64,000 bases of DNA, taken from contig CAZUDB010000001.1 of assembly GCA_964619055.1 (NCBI GenBank), positions 62,001 through 126,000 of the forward strand, written 5' to 3'. The stretch comes from CAYVUM01 sp964619055 (GTDB lineage: Bacteria > Pseudomonadota > Alphaproteobacteria > Rhodospirillales > Defluviicoccaceae). The translations under genes were made by a program, and so were the position numbers. The notes beneath the pieces are model-generated. The model saw only the letters and a list, made by a program, of their open reading frames with translations, did no database searches and had not been told where the DNA came from. Shown one piece after another: positions 45,542 to 53,707 of this stretch. The first letter of the stretch is position 1; the number at the start of each line of letters is the position of its first letter.

Positions 45542-45557
45542 AGCAATAACTATGCCA
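45542..45557 (-). promoter_or_regulatory. Sigma-54 type promoter of substrate gene 1
   Basis: On the minus strand the sequence reads TGGCATAGTTATTGCT: a -24 element TGGCA and a -12 element TTGCT with exactly 10 bases between GG and GC. This matches the RpoN consensus apart from one base of the -24 block. The start codon lies about 145 bases downstream. It implies that an enhancer-binding activator is needed. Confidence 0.75.
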
Positions 45558-45620
45558 ACGGAAAAAGGGTTTGGTCGTCATGGCGTTAAGGAGCCGTCGT
45601 ATCGAATGGGGTGAATGACT

Positions 45621-45637
45621 TGTAAAGAAATCCGACA
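45621..45637 (-). promoter_or_regulatory. Activator box, proximal, substrate gene 1
   Basis: The plus strand reads TGTAAAGAAATCCGACA, a 17-bp imperfect dyad (TGT...ACA). Its start is 79 bases beyond the start of the sigma-54 promoter motif, a normal enhancer position. Three similar boxes occur in the two control regions. Confidence 0.6.
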
Positions 45638-45733
45638 GACTTTCGGGCCTGGTGGCGCCGTGGCTTGTCGGACACTGGCAATTTTTCATTATTTTTCAGA
45701 GAATTATAGCGGCGGAGTAACGGCCGGTGAGAT

Positions 45734-45750
45734 TGTAAAGAATGCTGACA
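45734..45750 (-). promoter_or_regulatory. Activator box, distal, substrate gene 1
   Basis: The plus strand reads TGTAAAGAATGCTGACA, with 12 of 17 positions equal to the proximal box, including TGTAAAGAA and GACA. It begins 192 bases from the promoter motif, the same offset as the distal box of the paralogous gene. Confidence 0.6.
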
Positions 45751-45858
45751 TCGCCATGGTGCCCTCTTGAAATACGATCGCGGTCCGTGCAGCTGAATGG
45801 CGATACCGGGACCGGCCTAGCACCCGTTCGCTGGCGGGATCCAATCCCATAAACGCGA

Positions 45859-45888
45859 ACGCGGCGGCTCTAGAAAGAACCGCCGCGT
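45859..45888 (-). terminator. Hairpin terminator after the second PEP-CTERM-like gene
   Basis: Arms ACGCGGCGG (45859-45867) and CCGCCGCGT (45880-45888) pair over 9 bp with a 12-base loop. They lie about 80 bases downstream of the stop at 45969, reading leftward. The following T-run is weak (TTCGCGTTTATG). Confidence 0.6.
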
Positions 45889-45968
45889 ACAGAACCTAGA
45901 AACGTGAGGTCAGCGAGTTTTTTGCTTGACCGCGGCGTTCTGACCGAGCTGCCGCGCCCTTGGTGCAA

Positions 45969-46772
45969 TCAGCCCCGGCGCCGCGCAACAACCCCAGCGA
46001 CAATCAGGCCGAAGGCCAAACCCGCCAGCGAGACCGGAGCAGGAATCGCTGCTTCGATCGTGCCGATATCGAACTGAAAGTCGGCTGCCGGCACCTCGGA
46101 GAAGAAGTTGAGCGCAATGCTCTCGATGTCACTTAAGTCGACCGGCCCGTTGGTCGGCACGAAGTCGGCGATAGGGAACTTGAACAAGGTTTCGGGAGCG
46201 AAACCGCCAACCTGCGTGAATTCAGACGAGGATCCCGTTCCGTCGGTCAGCGTCAGGGTCAACGTGATCCCGGCGCCAACCATGTCGACCGCTTCGGTCA
46301 CGAACTGGATAACGCCTCCAGAGAAGGCACTGAGATCGGCGTCAAGGCCGGCCCCGCCGGCATCATAGATCAACAACGCTTCAAAGAACGGAGGGCTGAC
46401 CGGGAGGGGCGGTGTTGCGCCCGCGGAGAAGGCTACCGTACCCGGGAACATCATTTCATTGCCGCCGAAATCCCGCCCGGTGACCGCGATATTGGTCTGT
46501 CCACTACCCGCCAAGATGTTCATGCCGCGGAAGCCGCCGATCGGCGCTTCGCCCGGAGGGGCGACGGAAGCAATGTCGAAGTACGCGATGTCCTTGTTCG
46601 GAATCACGCCGCCCCGGGGCGGCAAATTAAACGTCACCAAATCCGTGCCGGGCGCACCGGGAAAGCTCGGTGTAACCGTATAATCGAAATTGTCGATCAG
46701 CAGCGAATTCGCGCTGGCCGTTGCGGACATCCCCAACACTGCCGCGCCAACCGCCATCCAAAGAGTTTTCAT
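45969..46772 (-). CDS. PEP-CTERM-like secreted protein, candidate XrtA substrate 2
   Basis: Exported protein of 267 aa. A signal peptide ends at about SATASA, and the mature part starts NSLLIDNFDYT. The body is beta-rich with few charged residues. The C-terminal sorting signal is AIPAPVSL, a hydrophobic helix (AGLAFGLIVAGVV) and ARRRG; the P-E-P position reads P-A-P. It is related to the gene at 44670-45398 in the N-terminal LIDxFDY region and an IGGFRGMNILAGS block, but is too diverged to be a recent copy. It likely uses the sigma-54 promoter at 46982-46997. Function unknown. Confidence 0.8.
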   Translation of the reverse strand: MKTLWMAVGAAVLGMSATASANSLLIDNFDYTVTPSFPGAPGTDLVTFNLPPRGGVIPNKDIAYFDIASVAPPGEAPIGGFRGMNILAGSGQTNIAVTGRDFGGNEMMFPGTVAFSAGATPPLPVSPPFFEALLIYDAGGAGLDADLSAFSGGVIQFVTEAVDMVGAGITLTLTLTDGTGSSSEFTQVGGFAPETLFKFPIADFVPTNGPVDLSDIESIALNFFSEVPAADFQFDIGTIEAAIPAPVSLAGLAFGLIVAGVVARRRG

Positions 46773-46981
46773 CGTGTCTAACCCCTCAAAGTCCGTTCCG
46801 TCGGTTCAACCGCTCGTGCGCATCGCGTTACAACAAGCGAACCAGTTATTTTCATCGCCCGGCTGAGCCCCAACGAGCCCGTCGCACCGGATCATGGCCT
46901 GTTACGCTCACACGGAAGTCGGTCTGGCGTGCGTCCCACGAGTCCGCAATTGATGCCCGAACTCCCTCGCTACCCTCTTCG

Positions 46982-46997
46982 TGCAAAGCTCATGCCA
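46982..46997 (-). promoter_or_regulatory. Sigma-54 type promoter of substrate gene 2
   Basis: The minus strand reads TGGCATGAGCTTTGCA, with GG and GC exactly 10 bases apart and a perfect TTGCA -12 block. It shares TGGCAT-N5-TTGC with the promoter of the paralogous gene. The coding start is about 210 bases downstream. Confidence 0.75.
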
Positions 46998-47061
46998 CGC
47001 CAATCGGCGCTTGTATTTCAATGGATTGATCGGATCAGTTTAAGAAGCGGGCGGGCACATA

Positions 47062-47078
47062 TGTAAAAATTCTTTACA
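47062..47078 (-). promoter_or_regulatory. Activator box, proximal, substrate gene 2
   Basis: TGTAAAAATTCTTTACA is the most symmetric of the four boxes, with TGTAAA and TTTACA arms separated by 5 bases. It begins 80 bases from the promoter motif, against 79 at the other gene. Confidence 0.6.
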
Positions 47079-47173
47079 AACAGAGCTGTGCAGGGCTTAG
47101 GAGAACCGCCCTCACCCTGAGCATACGGCTTGCTTTTCAGAGAGTTAAGGCTCGGAAACGGCCACCGAGCAGG

Positions 47174-47190
47174 TGTAAAGTTCCGCGACA
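47174..47190 (-). promoter_or_regulatory. Activator box, distal, substrate gene 2
   Basis: TGTAAAGTTCCGCGACA keeps TGTAAAG and GACA of the other boxes. It starts 192 bases from the promoter motif, the same as at the paralogous gene. Confidence 0.55.
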
Positions 47191-47314
47191 CTTGGCTTCG
47201 CCGGGTGAAACCGAGCCGCTATGACGGTCCCCAGACCGATTACGGCGGTCGTTCGATAACGATGCGTGCCAGGGCCCCGACTTTAACTTCAGTAGGAACG
47301 ACGCAAGAGGACTC

Positions 47315-47782
47315 ATGGCCAACCCACTGTTGCTGATCGTCGCCCACGCACCGTCACCCAACACACGACGCTTGCTCAGCGCCATCGTAAGCGGGACGCG
47401 CGATCCTCAAATCGACGCCGTAGACGTCACCGTTCGCGCCCCGCTGAAAACGTCACCCGCCGACGTCCTAGCCGCCCGCGGCTTGATCCTTGGCACGACC
47501 GAGAACCTGGGCACCATGAGCGGCGCACTCAAGGACTTCTTCGATCGCTGCTACTACCCGTGCCTGGAGCATACCCAAGGCTTGCCCTACGCCCTCTACG
47601 TGCGCGCAGGGCATGACGGAACAGGAACCCGGCGCGCTGTGGCGATGGTCGCAACCGGGCTTCGCTGGCGGGCCGTGCAAGATCCGCTGATCTGTCGTGG
47701 CGAATGGCAGGAAGCCTTTGTGGATCAATGCCGCGATCTCGGAACACTGATGGCGGCGGGATTAGAGGCTGGCGTGTTCTAG
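47315..47782 (+). CDS. Flavodoxin-like NAD(P)H-dependent oxidoreductase family protein
   Basis: Protein of 155 aa with a flavodoxin-like fold: MANPLLLIVAHAPSPNTRRL at the phosphate-binding start, and ARGLILGTTENLGTMSGALK followed by DFFDRCYYP, typical of the flavodoxin family that binds FMN. The redox partner is unknown. AAGAGG precedes the ATG. It ends tail-to-tail with the phosphonate HD gene, the two stops sharing CTAG. Confidence 0.8.
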   Translation: MANPLLLIVAHAPSPNTRRLLSAIVSGTRDPQIDAVDVTVRAPLKTSPADVLAARGLILGTTENLGTMSGALKDFFDRCYYPCLEHTQGLPYALYVRAGHDGTGTRRAVAMVATGLRWRAVQDPLICRGEWQEAFVDQCRDLGTLMAAGLEAGVF

Positions 47783-48339
47783 CCGGAAGCGCCTGCGCCC
47801 GGACCCATTGCCACGAGGAGCGGCCGGAAATGATCGAGTTCCGGCGTGGCGAGCCCGAGCACCTTGGCTTGGTCATCCCAGCGGCGGAGGCGAATAGCCG
47901 CATTTGCGTACGGATCGGCCAGGAACTGCACCGCCTCGGCGTCGGTCAGTGCGCCTCCTTGCAGCGCCAGTGAGTGCTGGGAGGCCCGTGACAATGACGA
48001 CTCGTAACCGGTTTCGGCGACGCACAGGTAGCGCTTGGCGATGACGTGAAGGGCAATGGGCCGACAGACGGAATCGTCGAACAGGGACGCTAATGCGGCG
48101 GCGCCGCGCTGCTCATGATATTGGTCACGGTCCAGATCACCGCTCATCGCGCCGGAGGCCGGGCTTAGTAAGTGGCCGATGTCGTGCAGGAGCGCAGCGA
48201 CAACCAACGCAGGTGACGCGGCCTCCGCCTCCGCCAGAACGGCTGCCTGCAGCGCGTGCTCCAGCTGCGAGACGTCCTCTCCCTCGTAGCGGGAGTGACC
48301 CTGCGTCGACAACACGTCCAGCACGGTCTCGATGTCCAT
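47779..48339 (-). CDS. Phosphonate-associated HD-domain protein (PhnZ-like)
   Basis: HD-fold protein of 186 aa of the group tied to phosphonate operons. PhnZ itself is a mixed-valent di-iron oxygenase that cleaves 2-amino-1-hydroxyethylphosphonate. The N-terminus carries SRYEGEDVSQLEHALQAA, matching the Tyr and Glu that contact iron in PhnZ, then LLHDIGHL (HD pair) and AIALHVIAKRYLC. The partner PhnY is not in the window. The ATG at 48339 has AGAGAGG. It lies 80 bp downstream of phnM on the same strand. Confidence 0.8.
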   Translation of the reverse strand: MDIETVLDVLSTQGHSRYEGEDVSQLEHALQAAVLAEAEAASPALVVAALLHDIGHLLSPASGAMSGDLDRDQYHEQRGAAALASLFDDSVCRPIALHVIAKRYLCVAETGYESSLSRASQHSLALQGGALTDAEAVQFLADPYANAAIRLRRWDDQAKVLGLATPELDHFRPLLVAMGPGAGASG

Positions 48340-48419
48340 GGCACCTCTCTCAATCTCATAGGTTCGCGGCCCAACGAGAGCGGCGCGCGGGTGGGCGGCC
48401 CGGCGCCGGCTGCTGGCAG

Positions 48420-49580
48420 TCAACCGATGCGCCGGCCCTCACGCCACACGCCAAGAATGATCGGAGTGCCTGCAGATACCTCGCGAACGCGGACCAGATC
48501 GGCGCGCCTGCCAACGGCGATCTCACCACGATCGACGAAGCCGACTTGCGCCGCTGGCGTTGCACTGACCATGCGGATCGCATCGGGCAACGGCAAGCCA
48601 GGCGCTTGGCAATGAAGCAAGAACGCGCCGAGCAGCAGGCTGTTGGGAACGTAATCGGACGACAGGACGTCGAGCAATCCGGCGGCGGCTAGCTCGGCGG
48701 CCGAGACGTTGCCGGAGTGCGATCCGCCTAGGACGAGGTTCGGCGCCCCCATTAGAACGGTCAAGTTCCGTTCGCGCGCCCGCGCCGCGGCGGCCCGGGT
48801 TGTCGGAAACTCGGCTAGCACCATACCTTCGGCAACGGCCTGATCGATATGACCGGGCTCGGCGTCGTCGTGACTTGCCATGGCGAGGCCCCGATGCCGA
48901 CAGGCCTCCACGATGACTTGGCGATGGCATGCCGACAGAGTGAGATGGTTGTTCCATTGGTGCTCAATCATGCGATCGATCGTCGCATCATCGAGCCCGT
49001 ACTTTCCCTGATAATACGTGCGATAGACAGCGACGTCGGCATACTGTCGCTGTCCGGGCGTGTGATCCATGGTCGAGACGAGACGCACGCGTTCGTCATC
49101 CACATAAAGCGAGAACAAGTCCAACACACGTTCGTGGCTGAGTTCGCACCGGATGTGGAGATGGTGATCGGCGTTGAGCATTCGGTGGGCGTCCGCGTAG
49201 GCCAGCGAGTCGATCATTTCGCGAAAGTACAAGACGCGGGCGCTGCCTTCGTGAATGTCCCCTGCCGCCATTGCATCCAGAACCGTGGTAATGCCGCTGG
49301 CCACCAACTGGCGGTCATGGGCGGTTACAGCAGAGAGTGGTGGCCAGTGCACCCCCGGCCGTGGCCGGATGTGCTTTTCCAGATTATCCGTATGAAGCTC
49401 GACCATGCCGGGAATGAGATAATCGTTCTCCACGTCTAGCGCCGACAAAGGTTCACAGCCGCCCACATCAATAGCATCGATCAGCCCTGCGCGCACAGAT
49501 AGGCTGCCCGACACTATCTGGTCGGCAAGCACGATCCGTGCATTTCTAAAACAACAGGTTGCGGACGTCGCAGATGCCAT
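48420..49580 (-). CDS. phnM: Alpha-D-ribose 1-methylphosphonate 5-triphosphate diphosphatase PhnM
   Basis: Amidohydrolase-fold enzyme of 386 aa that removes pyrophosphate from the ribosyl phosphonate intermediate before C-P cleavage. Metal-site blocks are PGMVELHTDNLEKH, VSTMDHTPGQRQYADV, MASHDDAEPGH and LSSDYVPNSLL. The length is normal. It is separated from phnG-L by phnF and transcribed the other way, whereas in the classical operon it follows phnL. Confidence 0.93.
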   Translation of the reverse strand: MASATSATCCFRNARIVLADQIVSGSLSVRAGLIDAIDVGGCEPLSALDVENDYLIPGMVELHTDNLEKHIRPRPGVHWPPLSAVTAHDRQLVASGITTVLDAMAAGDIHEGSARVLYFREMIDSLAYADAHRMLNADHHLHIRCELSHERVLDLFSLYVDDERVRLVSTMDHTPGQRQYADVAVYRTYYQGKYGLDDATIDRMIEHQWNNHLTLSACHRQVIVEACRHRGLAMASHDDAEPGHIDQAVAEGMVLAEFPTTRAAAARARERNLTVLMGAPNLVLGGSHSGNVSAAELAAAGLLDVLSSDYVPNSLLLGAFLLHCQAPGLPLPDAIRMVSATPAAQVGFVDRGEIAVGRRADLVRVREVSAGTPIILGVWREGRRIG

Positions 49581-49719
49581 GGCGGACTGCAGGGAGCCGA
49601 GAAGTGGTCTCAGTGACCGCGTCGCGGTGTATTGACGCGGAAGCTGAGCTCAAAACAACATCGTTGCTCGGAAGGCTGTTGGCTACGACAACGGGACCAG
49701 AAACTTCACCCCGTGTACT

Positions 49720-50442
49720 TTACGCCTCCAAAGTGAACTGAACCCAATCCGAGTTAAAGCTCGTCGCCACGAACTCGATAGGCACACCGTCGACATCCAC
49801 ATTAACCGCTTCACTAACCAAAACCGGTCGATTGCGCGGCTGGTGCAAGTGCTCGGCTTCGCGACCCGTCGGCATCCGCGCTAGGATCCGGGTCGAGGAT
49901 CGCAAGTAGTCGTCGATTCCAAAGGCCCGGAAAGCAACAGTCAGCGATCCCTGTCGTTCGTATTCGTTTGCGATGCCGTCGAAACGCGGTAGCGGCAGGT
50001 AGTGCGAGGACACACTGACACGCCGTCCCTCAGCTTCGCCCGCCGTTTCCATCTTTAGAACGAGGGCGTTGTCGTGGGCGTTGAGGGCTGACGCGATGGT
50101 TCGCTCGGCCGGCATGGTCGCAGCGCTTATCAGGACTCCCCGCGCCGTGCGGTTCTGCCGAGCCAGGTTCTCCGCGAATCGCGTTCGTCGACCCATTGGA
50201 TAATCGATGACGTGCTCACGAACGAAGGTGCCTCGACCTTGTTCAACGCGTAAAAGACCTGTCCCCTCCAACTCGGAGAGCGCGCGTCGAACTGTGTGCC
50301 GATTAACTCCGAACGTTGCTGCCAGTTCGAATTCGGTTGGGAGCTGTTCGCCAGGGCGAAACACCTCATTGGTGATGTCGTTTTGGATGGATTCCTGGAT
50401 TTGACGCCAAAGCGCCATTCCAATCCCGCGAGAGAGCGCCAT
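49720..50442 (-). CDS. phnF: GntR/HutC-family phosphonate regulator PhnF
   Basis: Transcription regulator of 240 aa. The winged helix-turn-helix is at about 5-70 (ALWRQIQESIQNDI, LPTEFELAATFGVNRHTVRR, LRVEQGRGTFV), followed by a UbiC-like ligand-binding domain containing SSHYLPLPRFDG and ARMPTGREAEHL. It is divergent from phnG with about 110 bp between, so it probably represses phnG-L and itself. The ATG at 50442 is chosen over a TTG at 50460. It sits upstream of phnM with a 139-bp gap. Confidence 0.88.
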   Translation of the reverse strand: MALSRGIGMALWRQIQESIQNDITNEVFRPGEQLPTEFELAATFGVNRHTVRRALSELEGTGLLRVEQGRGTFVREHVIDYPMGRRTRFAENLARQNRTARGVLISAATMPAERTIASALNAHDNALVLKMETAGEAEGRRVSVSSHYLPLPRFDGIANEYERQGSLTVAFRAFGIDDYLRSSTRILARMPTGREAEHLHQPRNRPVLVSEAVNVDVDGVPIEFVATSFNSDWVQFTLEA

Positions 50443-50550
50443 TTCGTTTTTTGCAACCAATTGTTCACGTACCTGCAGTGCTTCTGACTATTAATGCGTA
50501 TAACCTTTGTGGCCTTTCGTTGTCCACAATGGTGTCTTCCGTAGATCGCG

Positions 50551-51018
50551 ATGATGGGATTTTTGCCGCCGGCCATCGACGAACGTCGGAATTGGCTATC
50601 TATTCTAGCCCTTGCCGAGACCGAACAGCTGGAATCCGCCTGGAACGCCCTTGACCACCGGCCGCCTTACAACCTCGTACGAAAGCCCGAAATTGGGCTC
50701 GTCATGGTTCGTGGCTGCGCCGATGGCAGCGGCGCCGCGTTCAACCTTGGCGAGATGACTGTCACACGCTGTGCAGCACAGATCGAGGATGGTTCATGCG
50801 GCATCGGCTATGTGAGCGGTCGCCGTCCCCGTCATGCCGAGTTGGTCGCCGTCTTCGATGCGCTGTTTCAGAACACCGAGTGGCGCCACAGCTTTGGCAC
50901 GGCCGTCCTCACACCGCTTGCTGAAGCCCAAAGTCGTCGTCGAGAACAGCGTCAGGAGCGTGCAAACAGATCCCGTGTTGACTTTTTCACCATGGCACGC
51001 GGCGATAGCGAATCATGA
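50551..51018 (+). CDS. phnG: C-P lyase subunit PhnG
   Basis: Subunit of the PhnGHIJ core complex, 155 aa. Conserved segments are RPPYNLVRKPEIGLVMVRG, NLGEMTVTRCAAQ and GIGYVSGRRPRHAELVAVFD. With PhnI, PhnH and PhnL it is needed to couple phosphonate to ATP's ribose. Two ATGs (50551, 50554) are adjacent. It is the first gene of phnGHIJKL and overlaps phnH by ATGA. Confidence 0.92.
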   Translation: MMGFLPPAIDERRNWLSILALAETEQLESAWNALDHRPPYNLVRKPEIGLVMVRGCADGSGAAFNLGEMTVTRCAAQIEDGSCGIGYVSGRRPRHAELVAVFDALFQNTEWRHSFGTAVLTPLAEAQSRRREQRQERANRSRVDFFTMARGDSES

Positions 51019-51659
51019 GGGACGCCCTAGCGACAATGACCGACGACAGCGGATCGCGACCCTCCAGCGGGCACAGGCCAGTTCCGGGTCTGCCAAATCC
51101 AACACTCGACTCGCAGCGCACATTCCGGTGCCTGCTTGACGCCCTCGCTCATCCCGGCGAAGCGCAACGGCTACCCGTGCTCCCCATGGCTCCGGCGCCC
51201 TTGTCACCGTCTGCTGCCGCCATTTGCTTGACACTCCTAGACGCCGACACCGCACTTTGGATCGATCCGCCGGCGCGCACGGTCAGCGAAATTGGACGTT
51301 ACCTCGCCTTCCGTTGCGGTTGCCCGGTCGTGGATCACCCGCCCGACGCACATTTTGCCGTGGTTACAAAGCCCGGCCCCGGGATTGATCTGGCGGCCTT
51401 TAATGCTGGCACACTGGCCTTTCCCGACCGATCAACAACGATCATCGTCCAGGCGCAGCAGCTCGACAATACCACTGGTGTACGACTGACGGGTCCAGGC
51501 ATCAGCGGTGTTCGAACGCTGTCTGTTGGCGGGGTCGCTGTCGATTTTTGGACCGGCATTCGCCAGAACCATAGCCGGTTCCCCCGCGGCATCGATTTGT
51601 TTTGTGTGGACAGCACCCATGTGGTGGGGCTGCCGCGGACGGCAAAGCCGGAGATTTGA
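51015..51659 (+). CDS. phnH: C-P lyase subunit PhnH
   Basis: Subunit of the C-P lyase core, 214 aa. The PhnH fold is recognisable from SQRTFRCLLDALAHPGEAQRL, LTLLDADTALWID and LTGPGISG. The first 25 residues are variable. It overlaps phnG by 4 bp and is followed by phnI after 3 bp, consistent with stoichiometric expression. Confidence 0.9.
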   Translation: MRDALATMTDDSGSRPSSGHRPVPGLPNPTLDSQRTFRCLLDALAHPGEAQRLPVLPMAPAPLSPSAAAICLTLLDADTALWIDPPARTVSEIGRYLAFRCGCPVVDHPPDAHFAVVTKPGPGIDLAAFNAGTLAFPDRSTTIIVQAQQLDNTTGVRLTGPGISGVRTLSVGGVAVDFWTGIRQNHSRFPRGIDLFCVDSTHVVGLPRTAKPEI

Positions 51660-51662
51660 CGG

Positions 51663-52820
51663 ATGTACGTGGCGGCCAAAGGCGGCGAGCGTGCCATTAC
51701 CGAAGCACATCGGCAGCTTGCCGAGCAACGTCGCGGCGACCCGTCGGTGCCCGAGGTATCGCCGGCGCAGATCAGCGAGCAACTGGGCCGGGCAGTCGAC
51801 CGGGTGATGATGGAGGGCGGGTTGTTCGACCGAGAACTTGCCGCGCTCGCGATCAAGCAGGCTCAAGGCGATTTGGTGGAGGCCATCTTCCTAGTGCGGG
51901 CCTACCGCAATACCCTGCCGCGCTTCGGTTATACGAACGCTCTTGACGGCAACCGGATGATCGCCAACCGGCGTATCTCATCCGCATTCAAGGACATTCC
52001 GGGAGGTCAGATCCTCGGACCCACAACAGATTACAGCCTGCGGCTGCTCGATGGCACGCTTGCGCGTATAGGTGCGGACGACGTTAGCCCGCCGCCCGGT
52101 AGCGACACCGAGGAACGCAGCCAAACCGACCAGGCGTCGGTGCCGAACGGCGCGGAGCCTCTACCCCGTGTGCTGAGTCTGCTGGCCGACGAGGGGTTGA
52201 TGGAGCCGGCCGAGCCTGCAACCGGTGCACCGGTATGCGATGTGACGCGAGATCCGGTGCGCTACCCCGCGACCCGTGACGCACGGCTGCAAAGCCTTGC
52301 ACGCGGCGATGAGGGCTTTCTGCTCGCCCTCGCCTACTCGACTCAGCGCGGCTATGGCGCGACACACCCCTTCGCCGGCGAGTTTCGGCAGGGGACAGTG
52401 GTAGTTTCCTTCACGCCGCCGGAGTTGGGCTTCGCCATCGATATCGGTGAACTCGCCGTCACTGAATGCACGATGATCAATCAGTTTTGCGGAAACCGAG
52501 GCAATCCCACGTTTACACGAGGCTATGGCCTGACTGTGGGCAACAACGAACGCAAAGCAATTGCGACAGCGCTGCTCGACCGTGCCCTCCGCAGCCGCGA
52601 ATTGGGCGAGGAGGCAACCGCGCCAGCCCAGAATCAGGAATTCGTGCTGTCCCACGCCGATAATGTCGAAGCATCCGGATTCGTACAGCACTTGAAGCTA
52701 CCGCATTATGTCGACTTCCAAGCTGAGTTGGATCTACTGCGAAGTCTGCGCCGCGGCACCGAGACCGACAGCAATGCCGCGGATCGCTCTGATGCAGACG
52801 AACGAATCCGGCCATCATGA
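51663..52820 (+). CDS. phnI: C-P lyase subunit PhnI
   Basis: Subunit of 385 aa with nucleosidase activity that attaches phosphonate to ribose triphosphate from ATP, in complex with PhnG, H and L. Typical blocks are MYVAAKGGERAITEAHR, YRNTLPRFGYTNALDGNRMI, LALAYSTQRGYGATHPFAGE and FVLSHADNVEASGFVQHLK. It carries a 40-residue acidic linker at about 140-175. It overlaps phnJ by ATGA. Confidence 0.93.
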   Translation: MYVAAKGGERAITEAHRQLAEQRRGDPSVPEVSPAQISEQLGRAVDRVMMEGGLFDRELAALAIKQAQGDLVEAIFLVRAYRNTLPRFGYTNALDGNRMIANRRISSAFKDIPGGQILGPTTDYSLRLLDGTLARIGADDVSPPPGSDTEERSQTDQASVPNGAEPLPRVLSLLADEGLMEPAEPATGAPVCDVTRDPVRYPATRDARLQSLARGDEGFLLALAYSTQRGYGATHPFAGEFRQGTVVVSFTPPELGFAIDIGELAVTECTMINQFCGNRGNPTFTRGYGLTVGNNERKAIATALLDRALRSRELGEEATAPAQNQEFVLSHADNVEASGFVQHLKLPHYVDFQAELDLLRSLRRGTETDSNAADRSDADERIRPS

Positions 52821-53707
52821 CCAAGCGCATTGGTTCTTCACCCGGCCTCTCTGTCGACCTGCACTACAACTACGCTTATTTGGACGAGCAGACTAAGCGC
52901 ATGATCCGACGCGCCGTGCTAAAAGCGGTAGCGGTGCCTGGATACCAAGTTCCCTTCGCGAGCCGGGAGATGCCCGTACCTTACGGCTGGGGAACCGGCG
53001 GTCTTCAGCTCACGGCAAGCCTGCTCGGACCGCCGGACGTCTTGAAGGTCATCGACCAGGGCGCGGACGACACTACCAGTGCGATCAGCATACGTAGTTT
53101 CTTCAGTCTGACGGCCGGGGTGCGCACGACGACGCGCACCGACGAAGCCACGTTGATCCAAACTCGGCATCGCATCCCCGAACACCCGCTCCGGTCCGGC
53201 CAGATCATCGTCTATCAAGTTCCGAAGCCGGATCCTCTGCGCTGGCTGGAGCCACGCGAAGAAGAAAGTCGAACTATGCATGCGCTCCAGGAGTATGGGC
53301 CGATGTATGTTCGGTTGTATGAAGAGACGGCCAAGTCCGGTGCACTAAGGACCAGCTACGATCATCCCGTTCTCGTCAACGGCCACTATATCATGTCGCC
53401 GTCCCCAATTCCCCGCTTCGACAATTCGAAGCTACACATGAGCCCCGCAGTGCAGCTCTTTGGCGCCGGTCGGGAAAAGCGCATCTACGCGGTGCCACCC
53501 TACACCTCCGTAGAGAGCTTGAGCTTCGAAGACCGCCCCCTGGACAATCAGACCTGGGAGCGGGGCTGCGACATTTGCGGCGCCACCGACAGCTACCTGG
53601 ACGAGATCATCACCGACGACCGTGGTGGGCGGATGCTTGCCTGCTCGGACACCGACCACTGCGCAGGTCGACGTCACCGCCGCAGCCGCCAAAGTGCCGC
53701 TGAATGA
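52817..53707 (+). CDS. phnJ: C-P lyase radical SAM enzyme PhnJ
   Basis: Radical-SAM enzyme of 296 aa that breaks the carbon-phosphorus bond. The iron-sulfur and active-site cysteines are at the C-terminus in CDICGATDSYLDEI and the following LACSDTDHC. The residue equal to the glycyl-radical Gly32 of the E. coli enzyme is Gly42 in VPGYQVPF. YGWGTGGLQLTASL and ATLIQTRHRIPE are conserved. Overlaps of 4 bp on both ends place it in the operon. Confidence 0.94.
   Translation: MTKRIGSSPGLSVDLHYNYAYLDEQTKRMIRRAVLKAVAVPGYQVPFASREMPVPYGWGTGGLQLTASLLGPPDVLKVIDQGADDTTSAISIRSFFSLTAGVRTTTRTDEATLIQTRHRIPEHPLRSGQIIVYQVPKPDPLRWLEPREEESRTMHALQEYGPMYVRLYEETAKSGALRTSYDHPVLVNGHYIMSPSPIPRFDNSKLHMSPAVQLFGAGREKRIYAVPPYTSVESLSFEDRPLDNQTWERGCDICGATDSYLDEIITDDRGGRMLACSDTDHCAGRRHRRSRQSAAE

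Larger units (their letters stand above)
45399..45968. other. Intergenic control region of substrate gene 1
   Basis: No gene is seen in these 570 bases. From left to right in minus-strand use they hold an untranslated leader of about 130 bases, a sigma-54 type promoter (45542-45557), two TGTAAAG boxes (45621-45637 and 45734-45750), and then the terminator of the upstream paralogue (45859-45888). Confidence 0.75.
46773..47314. other. Intergenic control region of substrate gene 2
   Basis: No supported gene lies in these 540 bases. They hold a leader of about 200 bases, a sigma-54 type promoter (46982-46997) and two TGTAAA boxes (47062-47078 and 47174-47190) serving the leftward gene. The last 120 bases should also contain the start signals of the rightward flavodoxin-like gene. 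Confidence 0.75.
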
